NCBI GenBank assembly: GCA_023055505.1
Contig: JALIRH010000115.1
Location: forward strand, 1-64,000
DNA length: 64,000 bases
Direction: 5' to 3'
Origin: Callipepla californica brunnescens
Taxonomy: Eukaryota > Chordata > Aves > Galliformes > Odontophoridae
Shown: piece by piece, positions 8,451-21,345 of the stretch
How positions within the stretch are numbered: position 1 is the first letter of the stretch
How the letters are laid out: every line of letters starts with the position of its first letter
Position numbers and translations under genes: made by a program
Notes under the pieces: generated by a model
What the model was told of the DNA's origin: nothing
What the model saw: the letters and a program-made list of their open reading frames with translations, nothing else
Database searches by the model: none

Positions 8451-9779
8451 GTTACATTTCTATTATTTTCTGGACCTTCCTTCCGTATGGGCTACGTCCT
8501 CCAAAAGGCAGGATGGGGGCACGGTGGCTGTCCCCATGGGGTGGCACCACGGGAACAAGGGTTGGTGGCTGTACTGCGGGCTGGGGGCTGTAGAGGAGCC
8601 AGGATGCAGAGCTGGGTCTTGGTGCTGAGGTAAATTTTCGTGCTGGTGCCCAATTGCAGCGACAACCACGGGGCCAAACCCCCATCGTTCACCCAGGCAA
8701 AATGCTGCTGGCTGGAATGGGCGTTTGCAGGGAGATTTTGGATAAGTCGATGTGGACTTTTGTCTGTGTGAGGACTGAAGGATTTGCCCTACAGTCTTTT
8801 ACAGTATGAGGTTCATCAACATGCGGGAAATTCCCACACCCCATACAGGGCCCCTTTGTACCTCTGTTAGGCAGAAACTCCTGATAAATCACTGCATCCT
8901 CTGCTGAAAGCTGCGGGCGGGAGAGGAGCCAGAGTAACTCCACATCGGCTAATAGCGTCTTCCCAGGAAAACACTCACAAAACACAACCTGGGTTGCCCA
9001 GCAGATCTGTGATGCATAAGAGGCTGTGCCCATCCACACGCTGGACCCCATTGGCATCACACCCCAAGGTCACTTAAATTACATCATCACTTTAAGGCTG
9101 GTCTGCGCAACCTGAGTGACGCTCGGTTATGCTGGGCACTTGCCTGAGAGTGTCAATTAGGATCTCTTCGGGCACAATCATTTTTTAGAGATCCGCTTGG
9201 CATCAGCCCTGTTGGAGATTGCTGGTGAGGCTGCTGCCGTCCAGGTGTCAGAATGAAGCATTTGTTTTTGAGATGCCCTATAAACCTGTCAGCGCTGGGC
9301 AGCCTGCTGGGTGCCCGGCCGTGGTTGGCCACCTTGGGAAGGGTCCAAGTGTTGCAGGGAGCTGCAGTGCTCACTGTACGGTATCAGAAATGCAAGCGTT
9401 CGGCTGTGGGATGTATTGATAGAGATGCCACCTTATAAATAATCCATTCCTCCTCTGGTGGTGGGAGACGCTGGAAATAGTATTTTCTACTATGAAGGAA
9501 AGGTGTCATTCAAGAACTGATCAGGGATCTGATGCCAGGCTGGTGTCACACATATGAGAGGCAATAATCAGTCCAAATAAAGCATTAACCCTCAGCCTTG
9601 TCTCTCACAGATCCTTTATGCCTTCCTATAATTTACCAATAAGTATCCAGATGAACTGAACAGTACAGAAAATGTAAAGGTGGTGAACACACTCTCTGCT
9701 GAATTATTCCTGCTAGGAAAGTGGCTGGTGGCAGAATTGAATTATTTAATGTTATTTTCCTGTATCACGTAGGCGAAGT
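8451..9779. other. Intergenic, no gene seen
   Basis: Moderately GC-rich sequence without repeats I recognise. Open frames of up to about 120 codons have no domain. Confidence 0.5.
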
Positions 9780-10170
9780 ATAAGCTTCATTTTTGGATTA
9801 TGATTTGTATTATGAAATGCTTATCAAGTGTTTTCCAAAGATTAGTTTAGTTTTAATTAAATAAACCTTTCTCAGGAGAAAGCTCCCAACTACTCTTCGT
9901 ACCCAGAGGCGACCGTACTTGTTGTTTTTAATTATTTTTCACTGTTACCCAAACTGCTTTGGGTACTCCTGCCCAATTAAATCAAAGACACGGGCTTCTT
10001 ATACACAATATGTTTAATATTTAATTTTAATTAAATTAATTAAATTGTTTATTTAATTTTATGTGCATTATTGTGCACGGAGCAATGCAAAATTTATGAT
10101 AGGAAGAATTTGTGGGAGCTTTCAAACGAGCTAATTACCAAGGTAAAAGGAGACTTCTGCTGTCTGCCCG
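9780..10170. promoter_or_regulatory. AT-rich homeodomain-site cluster
   Basis: The core at 10013-10060 is a dense run of overlapping TTAATTAA and TTTAAT motifs. Next come a short inverted repeat GTGCA...TGCAC at 10063-10078 and an octamer-like ATGCAAAA at 10085-10092. The block ends with CGAGCTAATTACCAAGG. It could serve as an autoregulatory or other homeodomain-responsive element. Confidence 0.35.
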
Positions 10171-11104
10171 GGGAGTAGGCGTTCGGCCGTAAGGAAATAA
10201 CAAAACAGACGTTGTTTGGATGAAACAAGAGGTGGCTGCGCAGCATTAAGAACTATTTGTTTCACTGTACTTTGTCTCGTAACCATCACTTGATTGTCTG
10301 TAAGAGATCCGACACCAGCTCGCTCCCACTGTCGGCGCAGGCAGGTGGTCAGGTGTTCAGCAGGGCCAGTAAACCTGACGCTGCAATAGAAACGGGTGAG
10401 GAATGTTGAAACCCAGCAGCTCGCGTGCCACAGATGTACGTTGTTGGTCACACCCGGAGCCTTTTTCCTCCCACTGCATTCATTTATCCCACAGGTAATC
10501 TTTACGAGAACTGCTGCTGCTCGTTGGAAAGAACAGAGAATTGTCAGCTTCATTATTATTTCAAACTAGGTGTGTTTTTGGGTGGATTATGTCTTGGGAT
10601 AGATATTTTTTGAAGGAGGTTCTCTTTTTCCACCCGAAGCAGGAGGCAGAATTTTCTCACCTGGAGGTGCATTGTTCCAGGGAGTTCCATTGCCTCAGTT
10701 CCATTCTCACTATTTCTGGAGGAATTAAATATCCAAGAAAAAGCAGAATTATCTTTTATGATTTGCCTGACGTTCGTTCGCAGTCTGTGCAGGAACACAT
10801 CCCCAGAGCTGCTGTGCTTAGTGGGGCTGTGCTGTAGGCAATGATGGGTTTGGAATGGGCCCTTGAGGCTGATTTCTTCATCCCAGAGGAAGCAAAACCC
10901 AATGTTGCACCCAGCTGTACTGATGGGAAAAGCACAAGGCAATGTTTTGCCACTGCTGGGCATTGTTGGCTTTGTTGGGTGTTGTTTTTCCATGGAAACA
11001 CAGAAGGAGTTATGAGAATTCCCGACCGATGTGAAACGGTGATGAGCATTATTCCTTTTCCCTCTCTAAGGGTTAAAAAAGAGTTCACAGTAAAGCATAA
11101 CTTC
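10171..11104. other. Intergenic, no gene seen
   Basis: Mixed sequence with overlapping short open frames (up to 145 codons) on both strands and no recognisable domain. Confidence 0.5.
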
Positions 11105-11470
11105 TCTGAGTGGTGTGACGATTAAAGCAAATATAAATAAATGCATTTGTGGGAATAATTCATAGAATAATTAACAGCTCCTCAGCCCCAAGAGTGGAAT
11201 GGCTAAAAACAATCTTCCTTGAGCATCAGAGACATTCATAGTGCAATAGTTTTATTTCAGCAGATTAAATAGTATCATAAAAGTAGCTGATGATGCAGTA
11301 AATTAAAAATCAGACTAGGGCCGATTTTACAGCTGCTTTTTTTTGGTCTAATACAATTACCCATTTCTGGCTAAACATTAGTTTTAAATCAACAGCGTTT
11401 GTCACAAAGAATTTTCTCTTAAAATTATGAGGAGAATTTAAAACAAGAGCAATATTACCAGATACAGAAA
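11105..11470. promoter_or_regulatory. Candidate conserved noncoding block
   Basis: AT-rich and repeat-free, with many homeodomain cores (GAATAATTAACAGC, CAGTAAATTAAAA, TACAATTACCC) and CpG-containing words such as GGGCCGATTTTACAG. Confidence 0.35.
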
Positions 11471-12833
11471 GCCTGGAGAGATCTCAAGACTGAAGGAGCA
11501 CACATTGAAATGGCTCCTCGAGATGCCACGCTTTCCCTAGTTCTGCGCAGGCACTCCCTGTACACCATACCTAATGTACGTGCAGACCCTGCCAGGCACA
11601 TTCTCTCCAATTCATAGAGAGCCCAGCTTGCTCAGACCTAAAAGACCTAAAAGAGACATGAACAAGCAATGAGGATGGGACTGAGCCAAGCAGGGACTCG
11701 CCGTGGACTGGCTGTAGAGCCTTGTCCATCTTTCTTCCTCAAGAACTCGTGGAAAGACACTGGAAAGAAGAAGTGAATCAAGCCAGTGGGTTATGGTAGA
11801 GTGGGACTTCTCAAGGTAAGAATGAATGGGTTTTCCAGAGACCAAGACACGTGCAGCCTGCTCTCAGTGCTTGCAATAAAGTGGGGAGAAGCTCGGAAAT
11901 AAGGTGTAAGGTGTAAATCAGGGCAGGCAACTTGTAAGGGAGAAGTGGCTCTATGATTTACAGGGTAAATTATTGGCTTCACTAGATTTCATTATCTTCA
12001 CCAAACTGTTCTTTATATTTCAGCATGTTTATATTTTATTCAGAGAGTTTTTCTGGGAAGGAGACTGAGCACACACGCTGTCACCATTTCCTCTGATGCG
12101 TGCAGGGTTCCCAGAGTTATTTATAAAGGCAAACTTTGACTTTTATAGGCAGGGCAAGATTATTTTCCCTAGCTAAATATATGTTTTAGTAAGTGTGCTA
12201 AAGGTGCTTTAATAAATGTGCGTGCTATCTGATGAACTTACTGCAACAGCTGCCACGTGTCCACGCTGGCACACTTCTCTAAGATTTATGGTTGAGGACT
12301 GGTAGGATACCCTGTCTCAGAACACTCAGCTTCCCCAGCACAGTGAATACATGTCCACAGCATCACCTGACATTTTTTTGCTTTAGTTTTGTCTGTTTTT
12401 GGCCAAAACAGAGCCTTGTGAGAAATGTTTTTGGCCGACCCTGCTGTTGTACTTTGTTTCCTGGGGTCCAAAGGGAGGTGATGGTAAAGTGAGGTAGGGC
12501 TTTTGTGAGGTGATGGGGAAAAGCACGTGGAGCATTTTTGCCAGATTCATAACTTGAGTAGACACCTCAACAAAAAGGAGGCAAACAGAAGGGGAAGTGT
12601 GAGGACGGAGGCTTTGTCAGCAAAAACCTGAGTCATCTGCTTACAGCTCAAGAACAAGCTGTCCCTCCCATCAACATACCCACACTGTGTGCACTGGCTA
12701 TTTTCCTTCCCCTTGTCCATGTTATTGTCTGTGACATTACTCAATTTCCCCTGCCCTTTCTGCAACATGTATCCACAGGCTCTCCTGCATTTGCAGCCTC
12801 ACTCCCATAGCCGTGGTTGTAGTAAGGGATATC
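11471..12833. other. Intergenic, no gene seen
   Basis: Unremarkable. The part around 12110-12250 (TTATTTATAAAGG, CTAAATATATG, GCTTTAATAAATGTGCG) is AT-rich and might be a minor conserved element. Confidence 0.45.
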
Positions 12834-13035
12834 TTAGAATCATAGAACCATACAGCTGTTCGAGTTGGAAGGGACCTTTAAATGCCATTTGGCCCAACTC
12901 CCCTGCAATGAGCCGGGACACCTACAGCTCCATCAGGTGCTCAGAGCCCAGTCCAGCCAGACCTTGAATGTCTCCAAGGATGGGGCATCCATCACCTCCC
13001 TGGGCAACCTATACCAACTTCCAAATCTGTGCCAC
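12834..13035 (-). mobile_element. CR1 LINE 3' end fragment
   Basis: It starts with AGAATCATAGAACCATACAG, the reverse complement of the CR1 terminal repeat. GTTGGAAGGGACC, CCCCTGCAATGAGCCGGGAC, GTCTCCAAGGATGGGGCATC and CTCCCTGGGCAACCT follow in the standard order. It is truncated at its own 5' side, as usual for CR1, and non-coding. Confidence 0.93.
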
Positions 13036-13485
13036 AGGTTTCATGGCACCCAGCACCTGAGTCAGCACTGCAGGTCTTAAGGAAGGGTAATTCTGACCTG
13101 ATGGAGCAAAAACACTCCATGGTGTTTTTCAGATCCACCATGCAAACATCAGCTCCAGGAAGGCATGATGTCAAAGCTGTATGCCATGACGTGCACTGTG
13201 CATGCAGACTACACTACTTTTTAATAGGAAAATAAACCTTATATATATTGTTATAATAGAGGAATCTATTAGTTTGTTGTCTTTTTAAAGCAAATACATT
13301 TTAAAGCTGGCTTAGAATAGCACTTCTGCACTTGAAATCACTGTGAATTTACAGTGGCACCAAAGCTTACCCTTTTATCTCTGTATGGGTTTGTCCAGCA
13401 GATAATTGTCATCAAAGGCATTTCAGAACATTTCACAGTGTATTTATCATCATGGCTGTGAGATGAATTAGAGCAATTTGATTGT
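13036..13485. other. Intergenic, no gene seen
   Basis: Nothing beyond short AT-rich stretches. Confidence 0.5.
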
Positions 13486-13590
13486 TCCCACTTTATAGTG
13501 GTGGAGCTGAGGAATGGAGAGCTAAATGATCTGCATAGATCTGTACAAGAAGTCTGTTACAGTACAAGGCTCTGCCCTGGGGCTTTCCTG
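13486..13590 (-). mobile_element. MIR/CORE-SINE-like ancient relic
   Basis: The order CCCACTTTATAG, GAGCTGAGGAATGGAGAGC, AAGAAGTCTGTTACAG resembles the reverse complement of the MIR-type core (Ts of 'cattttacagatgagg', 'ctgaggcacagagag', 'agtctgtggcagag'). It is strongly diverged, and the family assignment is by pattern memory only. Confidence 0.4.
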
Positions 13591-13754
13591 CAAGACATGC
13601 TGAAGACTCAGGTTCATAGATGGGACATTTTGGTATGTAAAGTGACTAGGATAGGTTCTGAAGAAAAAAGTAAAAACACTCATAAAAGAAGTAGAGATTG
13701 AAATGAGCCTAAAAAGTGGGGGAACTGGTTGGTGAAGGAAGCTGCTGATTAATT

Positions 13755-13802
13755 TCTTCCAAATGGGTCCCTTCCAGCTTGGGATATTCTGTGATCCTAC
13801 AT
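13755..13802 (+). mobile_element. CR1 3' terminal scrap
   Basis: GGGTCCCTTCCAGCTTGGGATATTCTGTGATCC matches the last bases of a sense CR1 (ggtcccttccaac...attctatgattct). Only the tail remains; it lies about 165 bp from the MIR-like relic. Confidence 0.65.
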
Positions 13803-16800
13803 ACTTAGCCCTCTGAGACATGTTCTTTACATTCACAGCAATGCATAAGACTTGGACTATAATCAGAAATCTTGCATGCCGGGTTTAAGTCTAGAAGCAA
13901 TTTTGTTTTGTTCGCAGTGGTGTTATTAAGCTCTTGCAGTAGGGGCTTACAGCTGATGTGCTGACAGGCTAAATTTCAGGAGCAATGTGATTAGGGCAGT
14001 GGGAATGGCATTGCTACACCAGCCTTTGCCTTCACTGGCTGTGAAGTTGTGGCAAAAACTAAGCCAAGCCCAACAAACAAACTTTCTCCATCTGCAGACA
14101 ACTTTTGCTTTTGGAGGCATGCACCAGAGTAACCACAGTGCCAAGCCAGTTCTAAACCGGTAGAGGTCCGCATGTGCTTTTGCTAATATTTATTTTATGA
14201 CACATTATAACTACTGTGTGTTGCTGCTGCTAGGACCCCTTGGGAAATAAAACCGGAGAATGCAGTGGTGAAAGCCAAGAGGCCACAACTTTATTAAATA
14301 TGATGCAAACAGCTCACGTAGGAGCTCTCTGTCCTGGGTGAGGGCGGGTAGAAGTGGGGCTGGGTCCTTCACTCTTGATGAGAAAGGAAAACTCAAATCT
14401 AATGAGTCTGTGCAGCTTGAGTACCAACCTCGTTAAAGTGCCATTTGTTTCTCCTTGTAGATCCATACCTGCTCTGGTCCTTTCCTAAATATTAATCATT
14501 TGTCTGCTGGGACCATGCTCATTTTCCATTTTGTTCTACCAGCATTTTTAGGGACTGGATAATTACTCTCTGGAAGCAATTATAAAACTGGTTAACTCCT
14601 TCCTTTCACATCTTCCCTTCCAATCACATTGCTTTGCCTTGGTTTTAAGGGTCATGTGAAGCTGATCCCCCATTCCCTCATTGTCTGGTGGATCTTAGAG
14701 CTTATTGAGAAAAATAAAAGGAAAGATTGATTCCTTCTTCAACATTTTTGAAATTGGTGTTACATTTTTTATTTTTTATTTTTGAGTTTCTATGGGAGAG
14801 TGGAGTGAGCAGTGGGTTGGTGGCCACTTACTGATACTCATTTCTAGATAGGGTCTGATAGCTCTCCACAGATAATACATTCTTCCCTTCCCTTCCTTCT
14901 ACTATATAAGGGAGAGGACCTATGTACCTTCCCTAACTTCTTGGCTATTCCTTTGAAATCCACTTGCAGGAAATGTCTACTTCTTCAAGAGTCTCAATTA
15001 TAAGAGGGTGAGTCAGAGAATTCCTGTTTGAATAAAATACACAGGCAGAAGGAAGTCCTAACCTCTATCTTCCTGCCTGTATTTTTTACCTCTAATAAAG
15101 ACATATTTTCCCCAAAGTTCCAAGAGAAAAGCAATGTGAAAGATGATTTGGAAGCAGAGCTCTTTGCCTGAGTGATGCCAGTAACGTGGCAAAGCCATGT
15201 GTTGATTGTAAATGCGTGGAGATAAATGCCTGAAGTGAAGAAGTGTGAAGCAAAAAGCGCTCTGAAATTTCTGGCTCTTCAGGGGTCAGATCTTAGAAAC
15301 CCAAACTCAGATCCAATAAAGGGAATTAAGGATCTCAATACTAATGAACTATTGTGGGATGCAACAACCAGCTCCAGGGGTCCTGCTATCCTAGGGCATC
15401 AAAGAATGTTACGGAGCTACTGCTTCAGCTTGTCCTCCTATTAGGAGAAGGATATCTTTGCACTGACAGTGAACTCTTTTGATATTTTGATTAAAATTTA
15501 TGAAGTTCTGTAATCATTTCTTCTTACCACTCATTGCCATTATGATCCCTAAATGCCCTCGACTGTGATTTTCTCCATCTCAGAGGTTTCTGTGGTATTT
15601 AGATCATCTCTCCCTGACGAAGTGGGAGGACAGAGCATTTGTGGAGGCATCCTGTCTCCTAATTGGAGTGATGGTCACATAAAGGACTCTGAGAACAATG
15701 TGAGGCACTTAGGAATGAGGCCAAGCATGGCTGCCATGCCCTTCACCATGGTGTCAGCAGAGCTGTGCACAGCTGAGTGTTGTGGGCAGTAAACAACCTG
15801 GCTAATCACAGCTCCTCACACTGTGACAGCTGAGTGTCTCTGACTGTGAGGTTTTTTTTCCTAATTACTGTTCTAATATAATTATTCAGATCCACACTGA
15901 TTTGTACTTTCTGAAGGTGGAATGAGTTCTTGAGGGTTGAATACTGTTCCTACCACGAGTGGTTGGGCAATATCTGGGATACCAAGGCTCCATCTCAGCT
16001 GAGCCATGCTCCGTTGTCATGCAGGACCTGCTGCTTGCCACTGATTTCTTTCAAGGAAACAGCTGCTTTCCATTCAACCACCTTTCCTTACCTCCTTGGA
16101 AATTCTCAGCTTTCAGGAAGACTTTTGAGAAGATCGTAGCAAAATAATTGGATCCGTTTTGGATCTTACTGCCACTGACAGGTTAACTTGGCAGCAAGGC
16201 AACAGGTGAAACCAAGCTACTCTCTTGTGCTGAAGGCTTCTTTCTTGACAGAACAAGAGTTTCCTCTTCTTCTGTTGCTGTGGCATTTCTGGTTGGCAGA
16301 ACAGAAGTCAGTTGCGAGATCTAGCTGTCAGACCCCCAGCTCACAGTAGCATGATATCAGGAATATAGATGAAGGTATTAGGCATGCTTAATATCAGTCC
16401 CAGGAGAGACTGCAGTTCAATTGAGGACTTCTACCTGGTCTCCTTTCTTGTCTAGGTGGCATTATCTAGTGTGTACTGACAAGACTTTTGGCTTTTGTAG
16501 TAGCCAACTGTTCTTGTTATTGGTGCGTGGCAACAATACTGTGTCCATTTCTTTGGCCTGTAAACCCCACCCTCAATCAGAGTTTGCCTTGACTACTCGT
16601 ATATTAATTTCCTTAAAACAGACATTTTGTATGAGGATCACTCTCTTAACTACTGAAGCTTTGTGTAGAGCTCATGATGTGCTGTCATACCTCTTTAACC
16701 AGTTCTTGGTGTGCAGTCTGAAGAGCTGAGGGATGTGGTGAGTGATGCAGACAGCAATGCAAGAGGTCTGATGTTCTGGCTGGTAGCTGGGGTAACTTGA

Positions 16801-16899
16801 AGTATTTGGTCAGCCTGCTTCGATGAGTGCCATTGGGCATAAATGTAATGTCAAAGACAGGTTAAACCTTGACCTTCCTGTTCACTTTTTAAAAATTGT
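13803..16899. other. Intergenic, no gene seen
   Basis: No repeats recognised with confidence. A small AT-rich stretch at about 14460-14600 (CTAAATATTAATCATTTG, GGATAATTACTCTC) is element-like. All open frames are short and anonymous. Confidence 0.45.
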
Positions 16900-17310
16900 T
16901 CTTCAGAACCCTTTAGATTTCTTATTTACATAAATCCAATCATTTCATGGCTGTTAAAGAAAACAATGGGCTGTGCTGATGTATTGTGTTATGAAACACG
17001 TCTGTATGGATCATCTTTTGGACGCACATAATGTTTCAGCCTCTGTGCCCATTCAGACTTTGGCTTCAATGCAGGATTTAGAAGATCCAAAATGATGGTT
17101 CTGCACACAATAACTTATTCATAACTTCTTTATGTGCCGTTATTCTTCCTCATAAATATACTAATAAAACTCATTATAGAAATCAAAGCCAGCTAATACA
17201 GTATATCTGATGGACAGCTGTTTCTGGATGCATGAATTATAATTACATGAAGCAAGATGGTCTTATTATACCAGGGCATCTTTGCTCTGAATAAATTTCT
17301 ATTGCTGGTG
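16900..17310. promoter_or_regulatory. Candidate conserved noncoding block
   Basis: AT-rich, repeat-free sequence with homeodomain cores and ATGAATTATAATTACATG. Several CpG-containing words survive (ATGTGCCGTTATTC, CACACGTC-like). Confidence 0.25.
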
Positions 17311-18380
17311 TGTAATCTTTTGACTCAGTCCGGATAGTTGCTTGCCCAGACAAGTCCAACACCATATTGTAATTGAGCTAAGCTTTCATTTTGTAGAATT
17401 GAACTAGATGAGTGATGCTGCAAGTTGTGTCTTTGAGCGAGTATGGCCTGTGCAAGTCGAGGGCTGAACGGAAAGAGAAGTATTTGTCCTCCAAATGGGT
17501 CTTACCAACCCAGCCTGCTTCCAGGTTATAACTTAATGCCATACGCTGATTTAGATGTAGCACTTGTCAGCCAGGAATAAGACTATAAGACATAGACATC
17601 CTAGGACTTGACCCATACTTTATTGTGAATACGTGATTGAACTCTGAGCTGACAGACAGACAGAGACAGCCATTAGTGTGGGAAAGGGAATTTGTTCTGC
17701 CATGTAAGATTCCCAGACATATTAAACTCTACTCTGTAATTTAAGCTTAGGACTTTCTTAGCAAATTTCTCAGTAGTATATGTTGAGAGATTTTTCCCAA
17801 CTTATTTTCCCCCAGTGCCTAAGGTAAAGCCTTTGCTTTAGCAATCTGTTAAAAAAAATGGCAGCATCTATTTTTGAAACACCTCCTGGGACAGTCTCTT
17901 TGTGACTGCTTTTAGTTGGAGGGATTTCTCTTCTTACTCTTCCAATATTCATATCAACCAGAACAAACTGATAGTGAAAGCTGAAGCCACAATCCCATCA
18001 CAGGATTCGAAAGGGATGATCGTTAGGTTTGAAACAAGTTACAGCATCTACATGACAGCAATGGAATACCAGTCATCTACTTAGGCTGAGCTCCAAAGGC
18101 AAACCATCAGTGAGCAGTTGCATTTCATGTACAAACCCTTCACCAGGAAGCCACAACTGTAACTGAGGAATGCTGACATGAGAGGGTTGAAGGAAAGGTT
18201 TCTCAAGAAATTTAGAGAGCATCTATAAACAGAAAACTTTATTTGAAGGAGAAATAGCTGGGCATCACAGTTATTGTATCAAAGGACAAGAGAAAATGAG
18301 CATACCTCTCTAATAAAAAACGAATAGGCCAACATTATAGTTAGCAATAATGAAGGCATCAAATGCACAGTGAGAAGCCT
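17311..18380. other. Intergenic, no gene seen
   Basis: Nothing recognisable. Confidence 0.5.
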
Positions 18381-18620
18381 GTCCCTCCATTTACTATATG
18401 TAAGGCTTAATTTAAACGATTTTTGCTTCACAAACATACTTAATATCAACAAGAACACTATTTACAATGATTTTTTAATTAAAGGAATTTTGTAATCTTT
18501 TATGCTTGCAGTTTGCCTGCAAGCAGATTTTTTTCCCCTTCAAATTTGTTCTGTCAAAATGGTTAGACAAATGATCCTGCAAACATATTTGAATTATGGA
18601 TTATTCACCAGTCGTACATG
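18381..18620. promoter_or_regulatory. Candidate conserved noncoding block with hairpin
   Basis: AT-rich with TTAATTTAAACG and TTTTTTAATTAAAGG. It contains a 9-bp perfect hairpin at 18503-18525. Confidence 0.3.
18503..18525. repeat. Short perfect hairpin followed by T-rich run
   Basis: TGCTTGCAG (18503-18511) and CTGCAAGCA (18517-18525) pair perfectly around the loop TTTGC. A run of seven T follows almost at once. Confidence 0.75.
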
Positions 18621-19298
18621 GCAAGATATTTCTGTAGCTAACTGAAAGTTGAGGATATACCTACCTATGTCTTCTGAGCACCTTCCACTATCAAGTGGAG
18701 GGAATCTGTTGTCTTAATAAGTTGTTTCACACCGTAGCTACGAGGGAGCAGAGAATTCCCTTTGGGAGCATTCTATCTCCTTTTATTCCCAATGGAAATC
18801 CTCTTACAGGCCTGGAGCCTGAAGTTTAGATGGCTGAGGATCTCAGGTATTTTGTGACTGGTTGTGTTGGCTCATATACCCCCCAAGCTGATTTAGCATG
18901 GATGAACTCATGCTGCTTCTGTCCCAAAGAAATGCCAACTTGACAGAACTGATTTCAACTTTGAAGTAAAATCTACCATTTGTGAACATTTATATGAACA
19001 CATTTTAGGAAGCTTGGGTTGTGGAAAAGAATGGTAATGAATAAAACTTATTCTGGCTTCTAGTTTGGTGCTAGGTTTGTGAATACAGTAATCCAGCAAT
19101 TCTAGCGGACTGTAATGTTGTGCTTGAAGGGCACAGTACACTGATGCAGCAGACAACACTGGAAATTGTGTTGCAGTGAGGAATTAAAAAAGGACAAAAA
19201 AAATATAAGGAAACCTCAGAAAGCTGTTTGATGTGGGAAATGTTTATTGATACCCAGCATATGCGTTACTCTAAGGAAAATAAGGAAGTTAGTAAATG
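18621..19298. other. Intergenic, no gene seen
   Basis: Nothing recognisable. Confidence 0.5.
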
Positions 19299-19416
19299 AG
19301 GAAGGAATGAAAAGAAAGTAGGAAAGAAGGAAAGAAGGAAGGAAGGAATGAAGAAAGAAAGGAAGAAAGGAAAGAAGGGAGGAAGAAGGAAAGGAAGGAA
19401 GATAGGAAAAGGAAAT
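19299..19416. repeat. GGAA/GAAA-type purine microsatellite
   Basis: About 118 bases of nearly pure purine on the + strand, built of irregular GGAA, GAAA and GAAGG units. GGAA is the ETS-factor core, and long purine tracts can adopt triplex structure. Confidence 0.9.
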
Positions 19417-19689
19417 CCAAGCTAAGGTTATAGGTGGAAGGGGATCACTATGAATTGCATAGATTGCTTTCTATGTAAGGCAAGAATCAAAATGGGAGTG
19501 TGCAAAGCCCAGCAGCCACAAAAGTCTGGCATCTCTGCCCTGGCCTTGCCTGCACGCAGGATGTTACTGAGCTGCTGCTCCCAGGATCGCAATGTAAAGC
19601 ACAGAACAGAGAAGGTGTTTTACATGCTTTTAAACACAGGGACTACCGATGCTGTCACTGCCTGGGTTTGCCTACAAACAACGCACCCA

Positions 19690-20110
19690 GCTGAGTAATT
19701 TATTCTCAGTGTATAATCTTTGACGGCTGAAGAGCAGAAAAGCTGTTTGATACGTTTGAAAATCACTGCCGCTGCAAGGTGCGAGAGCGGTATTTAGTAT
19801 CTATTTTGAAACCGATACTGGAGACAGCTGATAAACTGCCAGAAGATGGGGTTTGCAACACACAAAGCTAAAATGTGAAGGGCTAACAAACACAGGAAAG
19901 CCACTCATAGGGGAATATAAATGCGGTGGAGTTTGGACTCAATTTATTTTGCCCTTGTAGCTGTCTGAGCTCTTTAAATCTCGTCAACAGGTGTAGGCTG
20001 AGAATTTCACGAGGGTGGGGAATTTTGAGCAGATCCTCCCTCAGGTGCATTGCTGAAGATGGGGCTCCCATGTCCTGATTTTGAAGGAACACGGAGCAAT
20101 AAAGAAGATA
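19690..20110. promoter_or_regulatory. Candidate conserved noncoding block
   Basis: Repeat-free, with unusually many retained CpGs for its AT content (TTTGACGGCTG, TGATACGTTTG, ACTGCCGCTGC, GTGCGAGAGCGG, AACCGATACTGG, TAAATGCGGTGG, CTCGTCAACAG). Among the better element candidates. Confidence 0.4.
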
Positions 20111-21189
20111 ATAGCAAATAAAGAACTGAACTTTTACAAGGCTCAAACTAAGCTGTGTTTGGTTGTGACTGAAGCCTTGGTCAGTGTTGCCAAAAGTCCT
20201 TATTTTCTCATCCGTTGTCCATTTTTGGAGACAGGGAAAGAAAAGCTTAAAGTTATACCATTTAAAAAACATCAGGGCTCAAAGTGCTGTCTTCACAGCC
20301 AGCTTTGCTTTGGTAGGATTGGCATTTCATCAAGCATCAGATGAAGAATAAACAATTAATAGGCTGATATATATATATAAAAGGCAGTTTAAATGTCTCA
20401 AATATTTAGAAACCAGGACATAGTGGTGAATATGCCAGTAGTCTTGAGCAGCAGAAAGAAACACATAATAAGGAAATTTGCCAACTGTCTAATGTTAGAG
20501 CTTGAGGGCTCTGAAGTAAAGGACTGACTCAACCAGAGGCTGGGCACAGGGTACAGGGATAGAAAAGATGAAGAGACTAAGAAGATATTTATATATTTTA
20601 AATAAATAAATTGAGCTTTATACGAGCTATATCTCTCCAAAGATTAAAGAGGGGAAAGGCTTAGAGAGTGCTGCTTTATATGTGGTAAGGAAGCTCAGAA
20701 CATACGGATGGAAATCTATAAGGTAATTATTATGTTGTTGTGGGGATGAGGAGTGAGACTTTTACTACTGAAGCCAGCTGAGTCAATGGTTAACTGCCTT
20801 GGGAAGAGTATTTCAAGTACTGATGCTGATTGACATCACCAATGCAAGAGCACCAGCCAGGTGCCACTGTCCAGCCCAGGACTTCTTCATGTGAGGCATC
20901 GTCTGAACATTTATCTAGGGGCTATCCCTGCTCAAAACTCCTTCTAAGCCAGTGCCACCAACTTCTCCCCTTATGTGCCAGCCCAAGCCATGCCCTCACT
21001 GTTGTCCATAACAGACCATGCATAGGCTTACAATTCAACATGCATGTGAGCGCTTCTAACATCCTCTATTAATATGAACAGCTGCAAAAAATTCAGACAG
21101 AATGAGCGAATGGGTGATGGGAAAGAGAAAAAAGGAAATTATGATAGAAAGCAGACAGCTGTGAAGACAAGAGACATGCCCTGCTGATG
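20111..21189. other. Intergenic, no gene seen
   Basis: Unremarkable apart from a short TA run at about 20368-20380. Confidence 0.45.
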
Positions 21190-21345
21190 GTATCACAACC
21201 AGTATTTATGAAATGTGTAATAAGGGATAAATAAGTCAATAAATAAAATCGACCTCAAAAGGCCACACGGGAAAGGTGCATAGTCTTGATTACCTAATTA
21301 CAGCAGGAATATTACAGACATGGAAATAGTACAACAAAGTCCCAT
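21190..21345. promoter_or_regulatory. Candidate conserved noncoding block
   Basis: AT-rich, with AATAAAATCGACCTCAAAAGG, GATTACCTAATTACAGCAGG and CACACGGG. Compact and repeat-free. Confidence 0.3.
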
